Source: Kitasatospora terrestris
GTDB lineage: Bacteria > Actinomycetota > Actinomycetes > Streptomycetales > Streptomycetaceae
Length of the DNA: 64,000 nt
Assembly (NCBI RefSeq): GCF_039542905.1
Contig: NZ_BAABIS010000001.1
Span: 7,006,001-7,070,000, forward strand
Direction of reading: 5' to 3'
Shown here piece after piece: positions 16,987-25,657 of this stretch (the stretch's first letter is position 1; each line of letters opens with the position of its first letter). A program made the position numbers and the translations under genes. Below the pieces are notes generated by a model that did not search any database, had not been told where the DNA came from, and worked only from the letters and a program-made list of their open reading frames with translations.

Positions 16987-18447
16987 TCAGCGGCCGACCG
17001 CGGTCGGCCTGCGGTTCGCCGCCTCGTCGGGGGCGTCGGCGTCGAGGGCGCGCAGGATGTCCTCCACGCTCTGCTTGGCGTCGCCGAACAGCATGCTGCT
17101 GTTCTCCCGGAAGAAGAGCGGGTTCTGCACGCCCGCGTAGCCGGAGGCCATCGAGCGCTTGAACACGACCACGTGCTCCGCCTCCCACACCTTCAGCACC
17201 GGCATGCCGGCGATCGGGCTGGTCGGGTCCTCGGTGGCGGCCGGGTTGACGGTGTCGTTGGCACCGATGACCAGCACCACGGTGGTGTCGGAGAAGTCGT
17301 CGTTGATCTCGTCCATCTCCAGGACGATGTCGTACGGCACCTTGGCCTCGGCGAGCAGCACGTTCATGTGCCCGGGCAGCCGGCCGGCCACCGGGTGGAC
17401 GCCGAAGCGGACCTCGACGCCGCGCTCGCGCAGCCGGCGGGTGAGCTCGGCGACCGGGTGCTGGGCCTGCGCCACCGCCATGCCGTAGCCAGGGGTGATC
17501 ACCACCGAGCCGGCCCGGGAGAGGAGCTCGGCCGCCTCCTGGGCGCGGATCTCGCGGTGCTCGCCCTGCTCCTGGTCGCCGCCGGACGGCGCCTCGATGC
17601 CGAAGCCGCCGGCGATGACGGAGATGAAGGAGCGGTTCATCGCCTTGCACATGATGTACGAGAGGTACGCACCGGAGGAGCCGACCAGGGCGCCGGTGAC
17701 GATCAGCAGGTTGTTGTCGAGCAGGAAGCCCGCTGCCGCCGCCGCCCAGCCGGAGTAGCTGTTGAGCATCGAGACGACGACCGGCATGTCGCCGCCGCCG
17801 ATCGAGGCGACCAGGTGCCAGCCGAGCAGCAGGGCCAGCACGGTGACCGCGATCATCAGGCCGAGGTTCGGGCTGACGGTGAACCAGACGGTCAGGGCGA
17901 CGAAGGCGCCGAGCGCGCCCAGGTTGAGCAGGTTCTTGCCGGGCAGGACCAGCGGCCGGGAGGCGATCCGGGCGGACAGCTTCAGGAAGGCGACGATCGA
18001 GCCGGTGAAGGTGACCGCGCCGATGAAGATGCCGATGAACACCTCGGCGTGGTGGATGCCCAGCAGGTCGGCGCCGACCGCGGTCTGCGCGGCGCCGTGC
18101 GCCTCCACCTCCAGGTAGCTGTTCCAGCCGACCAGCACCGCGGCCAGGCCGACGAAGCTGTGCAGCACGGCGATCAGCTCGGGCATCTCGGTCATCTCGA
18201 CCTTGCGGGCCCGCCAGATGCCGAGCACGGCGCCGATCGCCATCGCGATCAGGATCAGCGCGACCGCGCCGGCCGAGATCGACTGGGCGGCCACCACCAC
18301 GGTGGCGACCAGGGCGAGGGCCATGCCGGCGATGCCGTAGACGACGCCGGCGCGGGAGGTGCGGTGCTGGGAGAGCCCGGCCAGGCTGAGGATGAAGAGC
18401 AGTGCCGCGACCAGGTCGGCGGCGTGGGAGGCCGTCGTGGATGTCAT
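16987..18447 (-). CDS. pntB: NAD(P) transhydrogenase subunit beta
   Basis: Membrane subunit of the proton-translocating transhydrogenase that moves hydride between NADH and NADP+. 486 aa. About nine transmembrane helices occupy residues 8-270. The C-terminal NADP-binding domain follows, with VVITPGYGMAVAQAQH, GVHPVAGRLPGHMNVLLAEA and VLVIGANDTVNPAA. Length and motifs match bacterial PntB. It lies 6 nt after the stop of pntA, so the operon order is pntA-pntB. It supplies NADPH for biosynthesis. Confidence 0.96.
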   Translation of the reverse strand: MTSTTASHAADLVAALLFILSLAGLSQHRTSRAGVVYGIAGMALALVATVVVAAQSISAGAVALILIAMAIGAVLGIWRARKVEMTEMPELIAVLHSFVGLAAVLVGWNSYLEVEAHGAAQTAVGADLLGIHHAEVFIGIFIGAVTFTGSIVAFLKLSARIASRPLVLPGKNLLNLGALGAFVALTVWFTVSPNLGLMIAVTVLALLLGWHLVASIGGGDMPVVVSMLNSYSGWAAAAAGFLLDNNLLIVTGALVGSSGAYLSYIMCKAMNRSFISVIAGGFGIEAPSGGDQEQGEHREIRAQEAAELLSRAGSVVITPGYGMAVAQAQHPVAELTRRLRERGVEVRFGVHPVAGRLPGHMNVLLAEAKVPYDIVLEMDEINDDFSDTTVVLVIGANDTVNPAATEDPTSPIAGMPVLKVWEAEHVVVFKRSMASGYAGVQNPLFFRENSSMLFGDAKQSVEDILRALDADAPDEAANRRPTAVGR

Positions 18448-18453
18448 CGTGGC

Positions 18454-20010
18454 TCAGCCTTTCGAGAACATGTTCAGCATGCGGCGGGTGACGGCGAAGC
18501 CGCCGAAGATGTTCACGCTGGTCAGCAGGATCGCGACGAACGCCAGTACGGTGACCAGCGTGCTCTCGTGCCCGATCTGCAGCAGCGCGCCGATGATCAC
18601 GATTCCGGAGATCGCGTTGGTCACCGACATCAGCGGGGTGTGCAGCGCGTGGTGGACCTTGCCGATCACGTAGTAGCCGATCACCACGGCCAGTGCGAAC
18701 ACCGTGAAGTTGGCGGCCAGTTGGGCCGGGGCGAAGGCGACCAGCAGGAACATCGCCAGCATGCCGGCGCCGATCAGGCCGTACCGGACGGCCGGGGTCA
18801 GCCGGGACGGCTCGGGCGCGGCGGCGGCCGGCGCGGCGGCGGGTTGGGCGGCCGGGGCGGCCGAGACCGACACGGCCGGCGGCGGCCAGGTGGTCTCGCC
18901 CTCGCGGACCACGGTCACCGCCCGCTGCACCACGTCCTCGAAGTCGAGGGTGAGCCGGCCGTCCTTGCCGGGCGTGACCAGCTTCAGCAGGTTGACCAGG
19001 TTGGTGCCGAACAGCTGCGAGGCCTGGGCGGGCAGCCGGGAGGCCAGGTCGGTGTAGCCGATGATGGTCACGCCGTTGTCGGTGACCACGGTGCGGCCCG
19101 CGACGGTGCCCGCGACGTTGCCGCCCTGGGCGGCCGCCATGTCGACGATCACGCTGCCGGGCTTCATCGCCGCCACGTCCTCGGCGGTGATCAGGCGCGG
19201 CGCGGGCCGGCCCGGGATCAGCGCGGTGGTGACGATGATGTCCACGTCCCTGGCCTGCTCGCTGTAGAGCTCGGCGGCGGCGCGGTCGTAGTCGGCGGAG
19301 GTGGCCTTGGCGTAGCCGTCGGTGCTGGCCTCCTGGGTGACGTTCACCGGCAGGTACTCGCCGCCGAGCGACTTCACCTGGTCGGCGACCTCGGGCCGCG
19401 GGTCGGTGGCCCGGACGATCGCGCCGAGGCTGGACGCGGCGCCGATCGCGGCGAGGCCCGCCACGCCCGCGCCGGCCACCAGGACCTTCGCGGGCGGGAC
19501 CTTGCCGGCGGCGGTGACCTGGCCGGTGAAGAAGCGCCCGAAGACGTGCGCGGCCTCGATCACCGCCCGGTAGCCGGCGATGTTCGCCATCGAGCTGAGC
19601 ACGTCCATCGACTGGGCGCGCGAGATCCGGGGCACCGCGTCCAGCGCCAGCGCGGTCACCGGACGGGCCGACAGGGCCTCCAGCAGGTCCGGGCGGAGCG
19701 CGGGGGACAGCAGGCCGACCAGGGTGGCGCCGTCCCGCAGCCGGGCGATCTCGCCGGTGCTCGGGGCGTTGACCTTGATCACGACGTCGGCGGCCCAGGC
19801 GTCACCGATGCCCGCGCCGGCCTCGACGTACGCCGCGTCGGTGAAACCCGACGCGGAGCCCGCTCCGGACTCGACCACGACCTCGTAGCCGAGCGCGAGC
19901 AGCCCGCGGACGGTCGCCGGGGTGGCGGCCACGCGGGTCTCACCGGCGGTCGACTCGGCGACGACGCCGAGGCGCTGCGGTGGGTGGTCCGTAGGGTCGT
20001 GTGCAGACAT
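18454..20010 (-). CDS. pntA: NAD(P) transhydrogenase subunit alpha
   Basis: NAD-binding subunit of the transhydrogenase, 518 aa (E. coli PntA is 510). ATG at 20010. The N-terminal domain I has ESTAGETRVAATPATV and VLVAGAGVAGLAAIGAASSLGA (Rossmann glycines), IVTTALIPGRPAPRLITA and GSVIVDMAAAQGGNV. A Pro/Ala-rich linker at about 385-420 leads to C-terminal transmembrane helices (PntA2 part), so alpha-1 and alpha-2 are fused. Co-transcribed with pntB. Confidence 0.96.
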   Translation of the reverse strand: MSAHDPTDHPPQRLGVVAESTAGETRVAATPATVRGLLALGYEVVVESGAGSASGFTDAAYVEAGAGIGDAWAADVVIKVNAPSTGEIARLRDGATLVGLLSPALRPDLLEALSARPVTALALDAVPRISRAQSMDVLSSMANIAGYRAVIEAAHVFGRFFTGQVTAAGKVPPAKVLVAGAGVAGLAAIGAASSLGAIVRATDPRPEVADQVKSLGGEYLPVNVTQEASTDGYAKATSADYDRAAAELYSEQARDVDIIVTTALIPGRPAPRLITAEDVAAMKPGSVIVDMAAAQGGNVAGTVAGRTVVTDNGVTIIGYTDLASRLPAQASQLFGTNLVNLLKLVTPGKDGRLTLDFEDVVQRAVTVVREGETTWPPPAVSVSAAPAAQPAAAPAAAAPEPSRLTPAVRYGLIGAGMLAMFLLVAFAPAQLAANFTVFALAVVIGYYVIGKVHHALHTPLMSVTNAISGIVIIGALLQIGHESTLVTVLAFVAILLTSVNIFGGFAVTRRMLNMFSKG

Positions 20011-20137
20011 CTCTCGTGTCTCTCTCGTCGGAGGAGCTGTTGACGGGGGGATCTGCGCGGGGACTGACGCGTGGTGAGCGCCTCCCCTTGGACGCAGGAA
20101 CCTACACGTCCGAGCTGCCCACCGGCACGGTGCGAAG

Positions 20138-20155
20138 TGGTGACATGTTTCACCA
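20138..20155. promoter_or_regulatory. Dyad upstream of pntAB
   Basis: TGGTGA (20138-20143) and TCACCA (20150-20155) form a 6-bp inverted repeat with a 6-bp spacer, about 130 bp upstream of pntA and 14 bp beyond the end of the dehydrogenase gene. It could bind a dimeric regulator. No family is assigned. Confidence 0.3.
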
Positions 20156-20168
20156 ATTCGCCCACGAT

Positions 20169-23042
20169 TCAGTTGATCCCGAGCGCTCGGAGGACCACTT
20201 CGGCCAGGTGCAGCGGGCGGTGGCCCGGGGCCAGGTCGTTGATCTGGGTGCGGCAGCTGAGCCCGTCGGCGAGCAGCAGGGTGTCCGGAGCCGCCGCGCG
20301 GACGGCGGGCAGCAGCACCCGTTCGGCGGCGGCCACCGACACCTCGTAGTGGCCGCGCTCCATCCCGAAGCTGCCGGCCAGGCCGCAACAGCCGGAGTCC
20401 AGGACGGTGTTGGCGAGGCCGAGGCGCTCGGCCACCCGGCGGTCGGCGTCGGTGCCGAGCACCGCGTGCTGGTGGCAGTGCACCTGGGTGAGGGCGGTGT
20501 CCCCCAGGCGGGGGAGGTCCACCCCGTGGTCGTCCAGGAGCTCGGCGAAGGTCCGCACCCTGGCGGGCAGCCGGTGCTCACCGATCAGGCGCGGCCACTC
20601 CTCGCGCAGGGTGGCGGTGCAGCTGGGCTCCAGGCCGACCACCGGGAGGTCGGGCGGCAGCCGGGCCAGGCTGCGGCGCATCACCCATCGGGCGAGCGAG
20701 AGTTGGCCGGTGGAGACCAGGGTGAGGCCGCAGCAGACCCGGCCGGCCGGCAGCCGGACCGCGAAGCCGAGGCGTTCCAGCGCCAGCACGGCGGCCCGCG
20801 CGGGCGCCGGGTCGAGCAGGTCGGCCATCGAGTCCGGCCAGAGCAGCACCGGGGTGGCCCCCACGGGTTCGGGGTGGGCGGCGCGGTACCGGCGGAACCA
20901 GCGTCCGAAGGTCTCCGGCGGCAGCGCCGGCAGCGAGCGGCGCCGGTCGATGCCGGCCGCCCGGCGCAGCACCGCCGCCGCGCCGCGGTGCCGCGCGAGG
21001 ACGTTGAACAGGCCCGGGGCCAGCGCGGCGCCGCGCAGCCAGAGCGGCAGCCAGCCGAGCGCCAGGTGCGAGCGCGGGCGCGGCCGCCACCGGTAGTGCT
21101 GGTGCAGGAACTCCGCCTTGTAGGTGGCCAGGTCGACCTGGACCGGGCACTCGCTCGCGCAGCCCTTGCAGCCCAGGCACAGGTCGAGCGCCTCCCGGAC
21201 CTCCGCCGAGCGCCAGCCGTCGGTGACCAGCTCCCCGCGCAGCATCTCGGCCAGCAGCCGGGCCCGGCCGCGGGTGGAGTGCCGCTCCTCGCCGGTCGCC
21301 ATGTAGCTGGGGCACATCACGCCGCTCGCGGTGTCCACGCACTTGGCGACGCCGACGCAGCGGTGCACCGCGTTCAGCAGGCTGCCGCCGTCGCGCTCGT
21401 ACGGCAGGGCGAGCGGCAGCGCGCGGAAGCGGCCGGCGACCCGCAGGTCGGCGTCGAGCGGGCGCGGGTCGACCAGGACGCCGGGGTTGAGCAGGTTCTC
21501 CGGGTCCCAGATCCGCTTGAACCGGCCGAACAGCGCCAGGACCTCGGGCGGGTACATCCGGGACAGCAGCTCGGAGCGGGCCTGCCCGTCGCCGTGCTCA
21601 CCGGAGAGCGAGCCGCCGTGCGCCACCGCCAGGTCGGCCGCCTCCTCCATGAACTCCCGGAAGACCCAAGGCCGTTCGGCGAGCGGGAAGTCCAGCCGCA
21701 GGTGGACGCAGCCCTCCCCGAAGTGCCCGAACGGGACGCCGCGCAGGCCGTGCCGGGCCAGCAGCCCGCGCAGCGCCCGCAGGTAGTCGCCGAGCCGCTC
21801 GACCGGGACCGCGGAGTCCTCCCAGCCGGGCCAGGCCGGGACGCCGCCCGGCACGGCCGGGTCGGGCAGCCGGGTGACGATCCCGGCGGCCGCCTCCCGC
21901 ACGGCCCACAGCCGGCGCTGCTCCCCGGGGTCGTCCAGCACGGTGACGGTGGCCCGCGGGGTGCGGCGGACGGCGGCGGCCAGCGTGCGGGCCCGGTCCG
22001 CGGCCTCGGCGGTGTCCGCCCCGCCGGTCTCCAGGAACAGCCAGCAGGCGCCGTCCGGCAGCCGGTCGAGGACGGCCGGCCGGCGGCCCGCCGCGGCGAG
22101 GGCGGCGAGCAGGTCGGCGGCCATCCCCTCGGCGGTGAGCGGCCCGAGCGGCAGCAGGTCGGGCAGCGCGTCGGCGGCGGCCGCCTCGTCCGGGTACCCG
22201 GCGACCACCAGCGCCCGGGCGGCGGGGGCGTCGACCAGGCCGACGGTGGCGCCCAGCAGCACCGCGCAGCTGCCCTCCGACCCGGCGAGCGCCCGCGCCA
22301 GGTCGTGGCCGTGCTCGGGCAGCAGCGCGTCCAGCGCGTAGCCGGAGCCCCGGCGCGGCAGGGCGGGCATGGCGCGGCGCAGCAGCGCCAGGTGGTCGGC
22401 GGCCAGGGCCTGCAGGGCGCGGTGGAGTTCGCCGGCGCGGCCGGTCCGGGCGGCGAGCCGGTCGCGCCCGGCCGGGGTGAGCGGGCCGCCGACGGTGAGC
22501 TCGGTGCCGTCGGCGAGCAGCAGGTCGAGCGAGTGCAGGTGGTCCGAGGTGCGGCCCCAGGCGACCGAATGGGCGCCGCAGGCGTTGTTGCCGATCATGC
22601 CGCCGAGGGTGCAGCGGCTGTGCGTGGACGGGTCGGGCCCGAAGCGCAGCCCGTACGGGCGGGCGGCGGCCTGCAGGTCGTCCAGGACGGCGCCGGGTTC
22701 GACCCGGGCGGTGCGGGTGCCGGGGTCGACGGCGAGGACGCGGTTCAGGTGGCGGCGGAAGTCCAGCACCACGGCGCCGGGTCCGGTCGCCTGCCCGCCG
22801 ATGCTGGTGCCCGCGCCGCGCGGCACCACCGGCACCCCGTACTCGCGGCACAGGGCCACCGCGGCCCGGACGTCGTCCGCGTCGGCGGGTTTGACCACGC
22901 CGCGCGGCACCTGGCGGTAGTTGGAGGCGTCCTGGCTGTAGACCGCGCGCTCGGCCGCCCCGAAGCGGACCTCGCCGCGGAGGGTCGAGCGCAGGGCACG
23001 GGCCAGGTCGGCGGTACGGCCGACGGCGTCGGAGGTGGCCAT
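20169..23042 (-). CDS. FAD-linked oxidoreductase with Fe-S and CCG domains (GlcD/DLD type)
   Basis: 957-aa fusion of an FAD-binding PCMH-type dehydrogenase (about residues 35-480; VVPRGAGTSIGGQATGPG, GGMIGNNACGAHS) with a C-terminal ferredoxin and heterodisulfide-reductase-like part. Two Fe-S Cys clusters are seen (CVGVAKCVD...MCPSYMATGEE and CLGCKGCASECPVQ). CCG motifs follow (GRVCCGLTL; GCCGLAGSFGME). Family members oxidise D-lactate, D-2-hydroxyglutarate or glycolate and pass electrons to a membrane or soluble carrier. ATG at 23042 is chosen because homology begins at once; there is no strong ribosome site and the frame stays open upstream. Confidence 0.9.
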   Translation of the reverse strand: MATSDAVGRTADLARALRSTLRGEVRFGAAERAVYSQDASNYRQVPRGVVKPADADDVRAAVALCREYGVPVVPRGAGTSIGGQATGPGAVVLDFRRHLNRVLAVDPGTRTARVEPGAVLDDLQAAARPYGLRFGPDPSTHSRCTLGGMIGNNACGAHSVAWGRTSDHLHSLDLLLADGTELTVGGPLTPAGRDRLAARTGRAGELHRALQALAADHLALLRRAMPALPRRGSGYALDALLPEHGHDLARALAGSEGSCAVLLGATVGLVDAPAARALVVAGYPDEAAAADALPDLLPLGPLTAEGMAADLLAALAAAGRRPAVLDRLPDGACWLFLETGGADTAEAADRARTLAAAVRRTPRATVTVLDDPGEQRRLWAVREAAAGIVTRLPDPAVPGGVPAWPGWEDSAVPVERLGDYLRALRGLLARHGLRGVPFGHFGEGCVHLRLDFPLAERPWVFREFMEEAADLAVAHGGSLSGEHGDGQARSELLSRMYPPEVLALFGRFKRIWDPENLLNPGVLVDPRPLDADLRVAGRFRALPLALPYERDGGSLLNAVHRCVGVAKCVDTASGVMCPSYMATGEERHSTRGRARLLAEMLRGELVTDGWRSAEVREALDLCLGCKGCASECPVQVDLATYKAEFLHQHYRWRPRPRSHLALGWLPLWLRGAALAPGLFNVLARHRGAAAVLRRAAGIDRRRSLPALPPETFGRWFRRYRAAHPEPVGATPVLLWPDSMADLLDPAPARAAVLALERLGFAVRLPAGRVCCGLTLVSTGQLSLARWVMRRSLARLPPDLPVVGLEPSCTATLREEWPRLIGEHRLPARVRTFAELLDDHGVDLPRLGDTALTQVHCHQHAVLGTDADRRVAERLGLANTVLDSGCCGLAGSFGMERGHYEVSVAAAERVLLPAVRAAAPDTLLLADGLSCRTQINDLAPGHRPLHLAEVVLRALGIN

Positions 23043-23111
23043 GGTGTCGATGATCGCAGGCGATCGGTATCCGCATGCGGCGACGCGGCGTCGTCTGGCA
23101 GGCTCGCGCAC

Positions 23112-23726
23112 ATGATCGAAACGAACGGAACCGCCCCGACCCCGTACCTCGCGCGCCAGCCGATCGGCGAGCGCCTGGTCGTCCCCGAGGACGGCGCCGC
23201 CAGCTGGGACATCTTCCCCTACGAGGGCGGGCCGACCGGCCGCGTCCTGGATCCGGTCGCACTGCCCGAGCCGCCCCGGGACGGCGAGGACGGTCCGGAC
23301 GACTGCGCGATCTGCGCCCGCGCGGACGACAGCTACCTGTGGACGGACGAGAACTGGCGGCTGACCGGCGTCCGCGAGGCGCCCGGCGTGCCCGCGGTGC
23401 TGCTGCTCCAGCCGCGGGCCCACCACGACCTGGCCGACCTGCCGGCCGAGCGGTCCGCCGAGATCGGCCCGCTGCTGCAGCGGGTGGAGCGCGCGGTGCG
23501 CTCGCTGGACGGCGTCGCCCGGGTGCACGTCAACCGCTGGGGCGACGGCGCCGCCCACTTCCACCTGTGGCTGACCGCCCGGCCCGAAGGCATGCTGCAG
23601 CTGCGCGGCTCGCTGCTGCCGCTGTGGGAGGAGATGCTGCCGCGGCTGCCGGAGGAGGAGTGGCGGGAGAACAACCGCCGGATCGCCGCCGCGATGGCGG
23701 CCGGCGGCGGCACCGCGCACGTGTAG
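23112..23726 (+). CDS. HIT-like family protein
   Basis: 204 aa. The central part (CAICARADDSYLWTDENW, VLLLQPRAHHDLADLP, ARVHVNRWGDGAAHFHLWL) has the pattern of a HIT-superfamily fold with an HFH in place of the complete HxHxHxx triad, so catalytic activity is uncertain. Many actinomycetes carry this protein as a conserved hypothetical. ATG at 23112. Divergent from the large dehydrogenase with 69 bp between starts. Confidence 0.75.
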   Translation: MIETNGTAPTPYLARQPIGERLVVPEDGAASWDIFPYEGGPTGRVLDPVALPEPPRDGEDGPDDCAICARADDSYLWTDENWRLTGVREAPGVPAVLLLQPRAHHDLADLPAERSAEIGPLLQRVERAVRSLDGVARVHVNRWGDGAAHFHLWLTARPEGMLQLRGSLLPLWEEMLPRLPEEEWRENNRRIAAAMAAGGGTAHV

Positions 23727-23748
23727 TGACGGACCCTCAATCCCGTTA

Positions 23749-23778
23749 TGGTCCAGACCTCTTGACAGGTCTGGACCA
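23749..23778 (+). promoter_or_regulatory. Chitinase-type promoter dyad
   Basis: TGGTCCAGACCT (23749-23760) and its exact inverted copy AGGTCTGGACCA (23767-23778) flank a TTGACA -35 hexamer (23762-23767). A possible -10 TTGAGT follows 17 bp on. TGGTCYAGACCT repeats are the known control element of Streptomyces chitinase promoters (chitin induction, glucose repression), where they are usually direct repeats. Confidence 0.8.
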
Positions 23779-23829
23779 AAGCGCTTGAGTGCGTGGCACC
23801 CCCACTCGATCCCCCACGAGGAGTGGCAC

Positions 23830-24915
23830 ATGTCCAAGCGCAGGATCATCGCGATGCTCGCCTCGGCGGCCGCCGCCGCAGGGCTCGCCGCGCTCACCCC
23901 GCTCGCCTCCCCCGCCTACGCGGCGAGCTGCGCGACCCCCTACGCGGCCGCCACCGTCTACACCGGCGGCATGACCGCCTCCTACAACGGCCACAACTGG
24001 CAGGCCAAGTGGTGGACCCAGGGCGAGACCCCCTCCACCGGCGGCTCCGGCGTCTGGGCCGACCAGGGCACCTGCGGCGGCGGCTCGACCCCCACCCCCA
24101 CGCCGACCGGCAACTGCACCTACCCCGCGTGGAAAGCCGGCCAGAACTACACCACCGGCACCGTGGTCCGCTACACCGACGGCAACCTGTACATCGCCGA
24201 GCACGACAACCCGGGCTACGACCCGGTCGTCTCCACCTGGTACTGGGACCCGTACAGCTGCAGTGGCGGCTCCACCTCCACCCCGCCGAACCCCGGCGGG
24301 TTCGTGGTCTCCGAGGCCCAGTTCAACCGGATGTTCCCGAACCGGAACTCCTTCTACACCTACTCCGGCCTGGTCGCGGCCCTGAGCGCCTACCCCGGCT
24401 TCGCCAAGACCGGCAGCGACACGGTGAAGAAGCAGGAGGCGGCGGCGTTCCTCGCCAACGTCAACCACGAGACCGGCGGGCTGGTCCACATCGTCGAGCA
24501 GAACACCGCCAACTACCCGCACTACTGCGACACCTCGCAGCCGTACGGGTGCCCGGCCGGCCAGGCCGCGTACTACGGGCGCGGCCCGATCCAGCTCAGC
24601 TGGAACTTCAACTACAAGGCCGCCGGCGACGCGCTCGGCATCAACCTGCTGAACAACCCGAACCTGGTGCAGACCGACGCCGCCGTTGCCTGGAAGACCG
24701 GCATCTGGTACTGGATGACCCAGAACGGACCCGGCACCATGACCGCGCACAACGCGATGGTCAACGGCGCGGGCTTCGGCGAGACCATCCGCTCCATCAA
24801 CGGTTCGATCGAGTGCAACGGCGGCAACCCCGCCCAGGTGCAGTCCCGGATCAACTCCTACCAGAACTTCACCGCGATCCTGGGCGTGCCGACCGGGGGC
24901 AACCTGTCCTGCTAG
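23830..24915 (+). CDS. GH19 chitinase with two CBM5/12 modules
   Basis: Secreted endo-chitinase, 361 aa from the ATG at 23830 (GAGGAG 6 nt before). A Sec signal (residues 1-31, cleaving near AYA-ASC) is followed by two chitin-binding CBM5/12-like modules (about 32-78 and 95-145) joined by a short Thr/Pro linker. A GH19 catalytic domain lies at about 160-361. The catalytic Glu214 is in NVNHETGGL and the family motif YYGRGPIQLSWNFNY is intact. The promoter carries the chitinase dyad. Its stop codon overlaps that of the convergent gene. Confidence 0.95.
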   Translation: MSKRRIIAMLASAAAAAGLAALTPLASPAYAASCATPYAAATVYTGGMTASYNGHNWQAKWWTQGETPSTGGSGVWADQGTCGGGSTPTPTPTGNCTYPAWKAGQNYTTGTVVRYTDGNLYIAEHDNPGYDPVVSTWYWDPYSCSGGSTSTPPNPGGFVVSEAQFNRMFPNRNSFYTYSGLVAALSAYPGFAKTGSDTVKKQEAAAFLANVNHETGGLVHIVEQNTANYPHYCDTSQPYGCPAGQAAYYGRGPIQLSWNFNYKAAGDALGINLLNNPNLVQTDAAVAWKTGIWYWMTQNGPGTMTAHNAMVNGAGFGETIRSINGSIECNGGNPAQVQSRINSYQNFTAILGVPTGGNLSC

Positions 24916-25574
24916 GGCGTCGGCGGGGCCGGGACCGTCGGGATGGTCGGCACCACCGGCACCACCGTCACCACCGGGGCGGCGGGCGGAAGCTCGCCGC
25001 CCCGGTGGTCCTTCGGGTCGGGCTCGTCGTGGGTGGCCAGGATGGTGTCGAAGACCTCGCGCAGCTTGTCGGTCGCCTGCTTGGAGAACAGGCCGCACAG
25101 GCCCGCGACCCCGGCGAAGCCGTACGGGTTGGTGGCGTTGCCCTCGGTGCCGCCCGCGAACAGGCCGCCGCGCAGCAGGAAGTAGACCAGCACCGCGAGC
25201 GCCGCGCCGATCCCCGAGCGCAGCAGGTACCAGGGCACCCAACTGCGCACCAGGCTGTGCTTGCCGGCGTAGGTGGCGAAGGAGGTGGCCGCGTGCACGA
25301 AGCTGCCGAGGCCGCTGGTGGCCACCACCACGACCAGCAGTGCGGTGTTGGCGGTCAGCCGGACCGGGCCGAGGCCCAGCGGCCACCAGACGACGGCCTT
25401 CGGCGCCTGCGGCGAGGTGAGGTCGCTGAGCGGCGCCCAGATCGAGATCAGCACCGCGAGGCAGAGCGCGGCCTCCGCGATCAGGACGAAGCCGAGCAGC
25501 GTGGTGGACCGGACGGAGAGCGTCCGGGGCCCGGCCGGCCCGGGGTGTCGCGACGGGGTGTTCGGCTCCGACAT
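24912..25574 (-). CDS. Small membrane protein of unknown function
   Basis: 220 aa with four predicted transmembrane segments (near residues 27-46, 66-86, 112-135, 148-165). A cytoplasmic motif GLFSKQATDKLREVFDTIL and a Pro/Val-rich tail of about 25 residues follow. I do not recognise a named family. The motif after the last helix is reminiscent of the ending of the membrane protein at 6604-7617. Its TAG stop (24912-24914, complement) overlaps the chitinase stop, with no room for a terminator between them. Confidence 0.75.
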   Translation of the reverse strand: MSEPNTPSRHPGPAGPRTLSVRSTTLLGFVLIAEAALCLAVLISIWAPLSDLTSPQAPKAVVWWPLGLGPVRLTANTALLVVVVATSGLGSFVHAATSFATYAGKHSLVRSWVPWYLLRSGIGAALAVLVYFLLRGGLFAGGTEGNATNPYGFAGVAGLCGLFSKQATDKLREVFDTILATHDEPDPKDHRGGELPPAAPVVTVVPVVPTIPTVPAPPTP

Positions 25575-25657
25575 GGAAGTCCCGATCTGTCGGGCGAAAC
25601 TGACTGTCCGTCGATTCTACCGGGCCGGGACCGACCGGGGAACGGCCTGGGTCGCCG

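Noticed and set aside
20001..23111. Upstream extension of the HIT-like gene
   Set aside because: The frame is open for 3 kb but runs antisense through the FAD/Fe-S dehydrogenase; only the segment from 23112 has family-like sequence.
23785..23829. TTG start for the chitinase
   Set aside because: It would begin inside the promoter -10 region and lacks a ribosome site; ATG 23830 has GAGGAG and begins a normal signal peptide.
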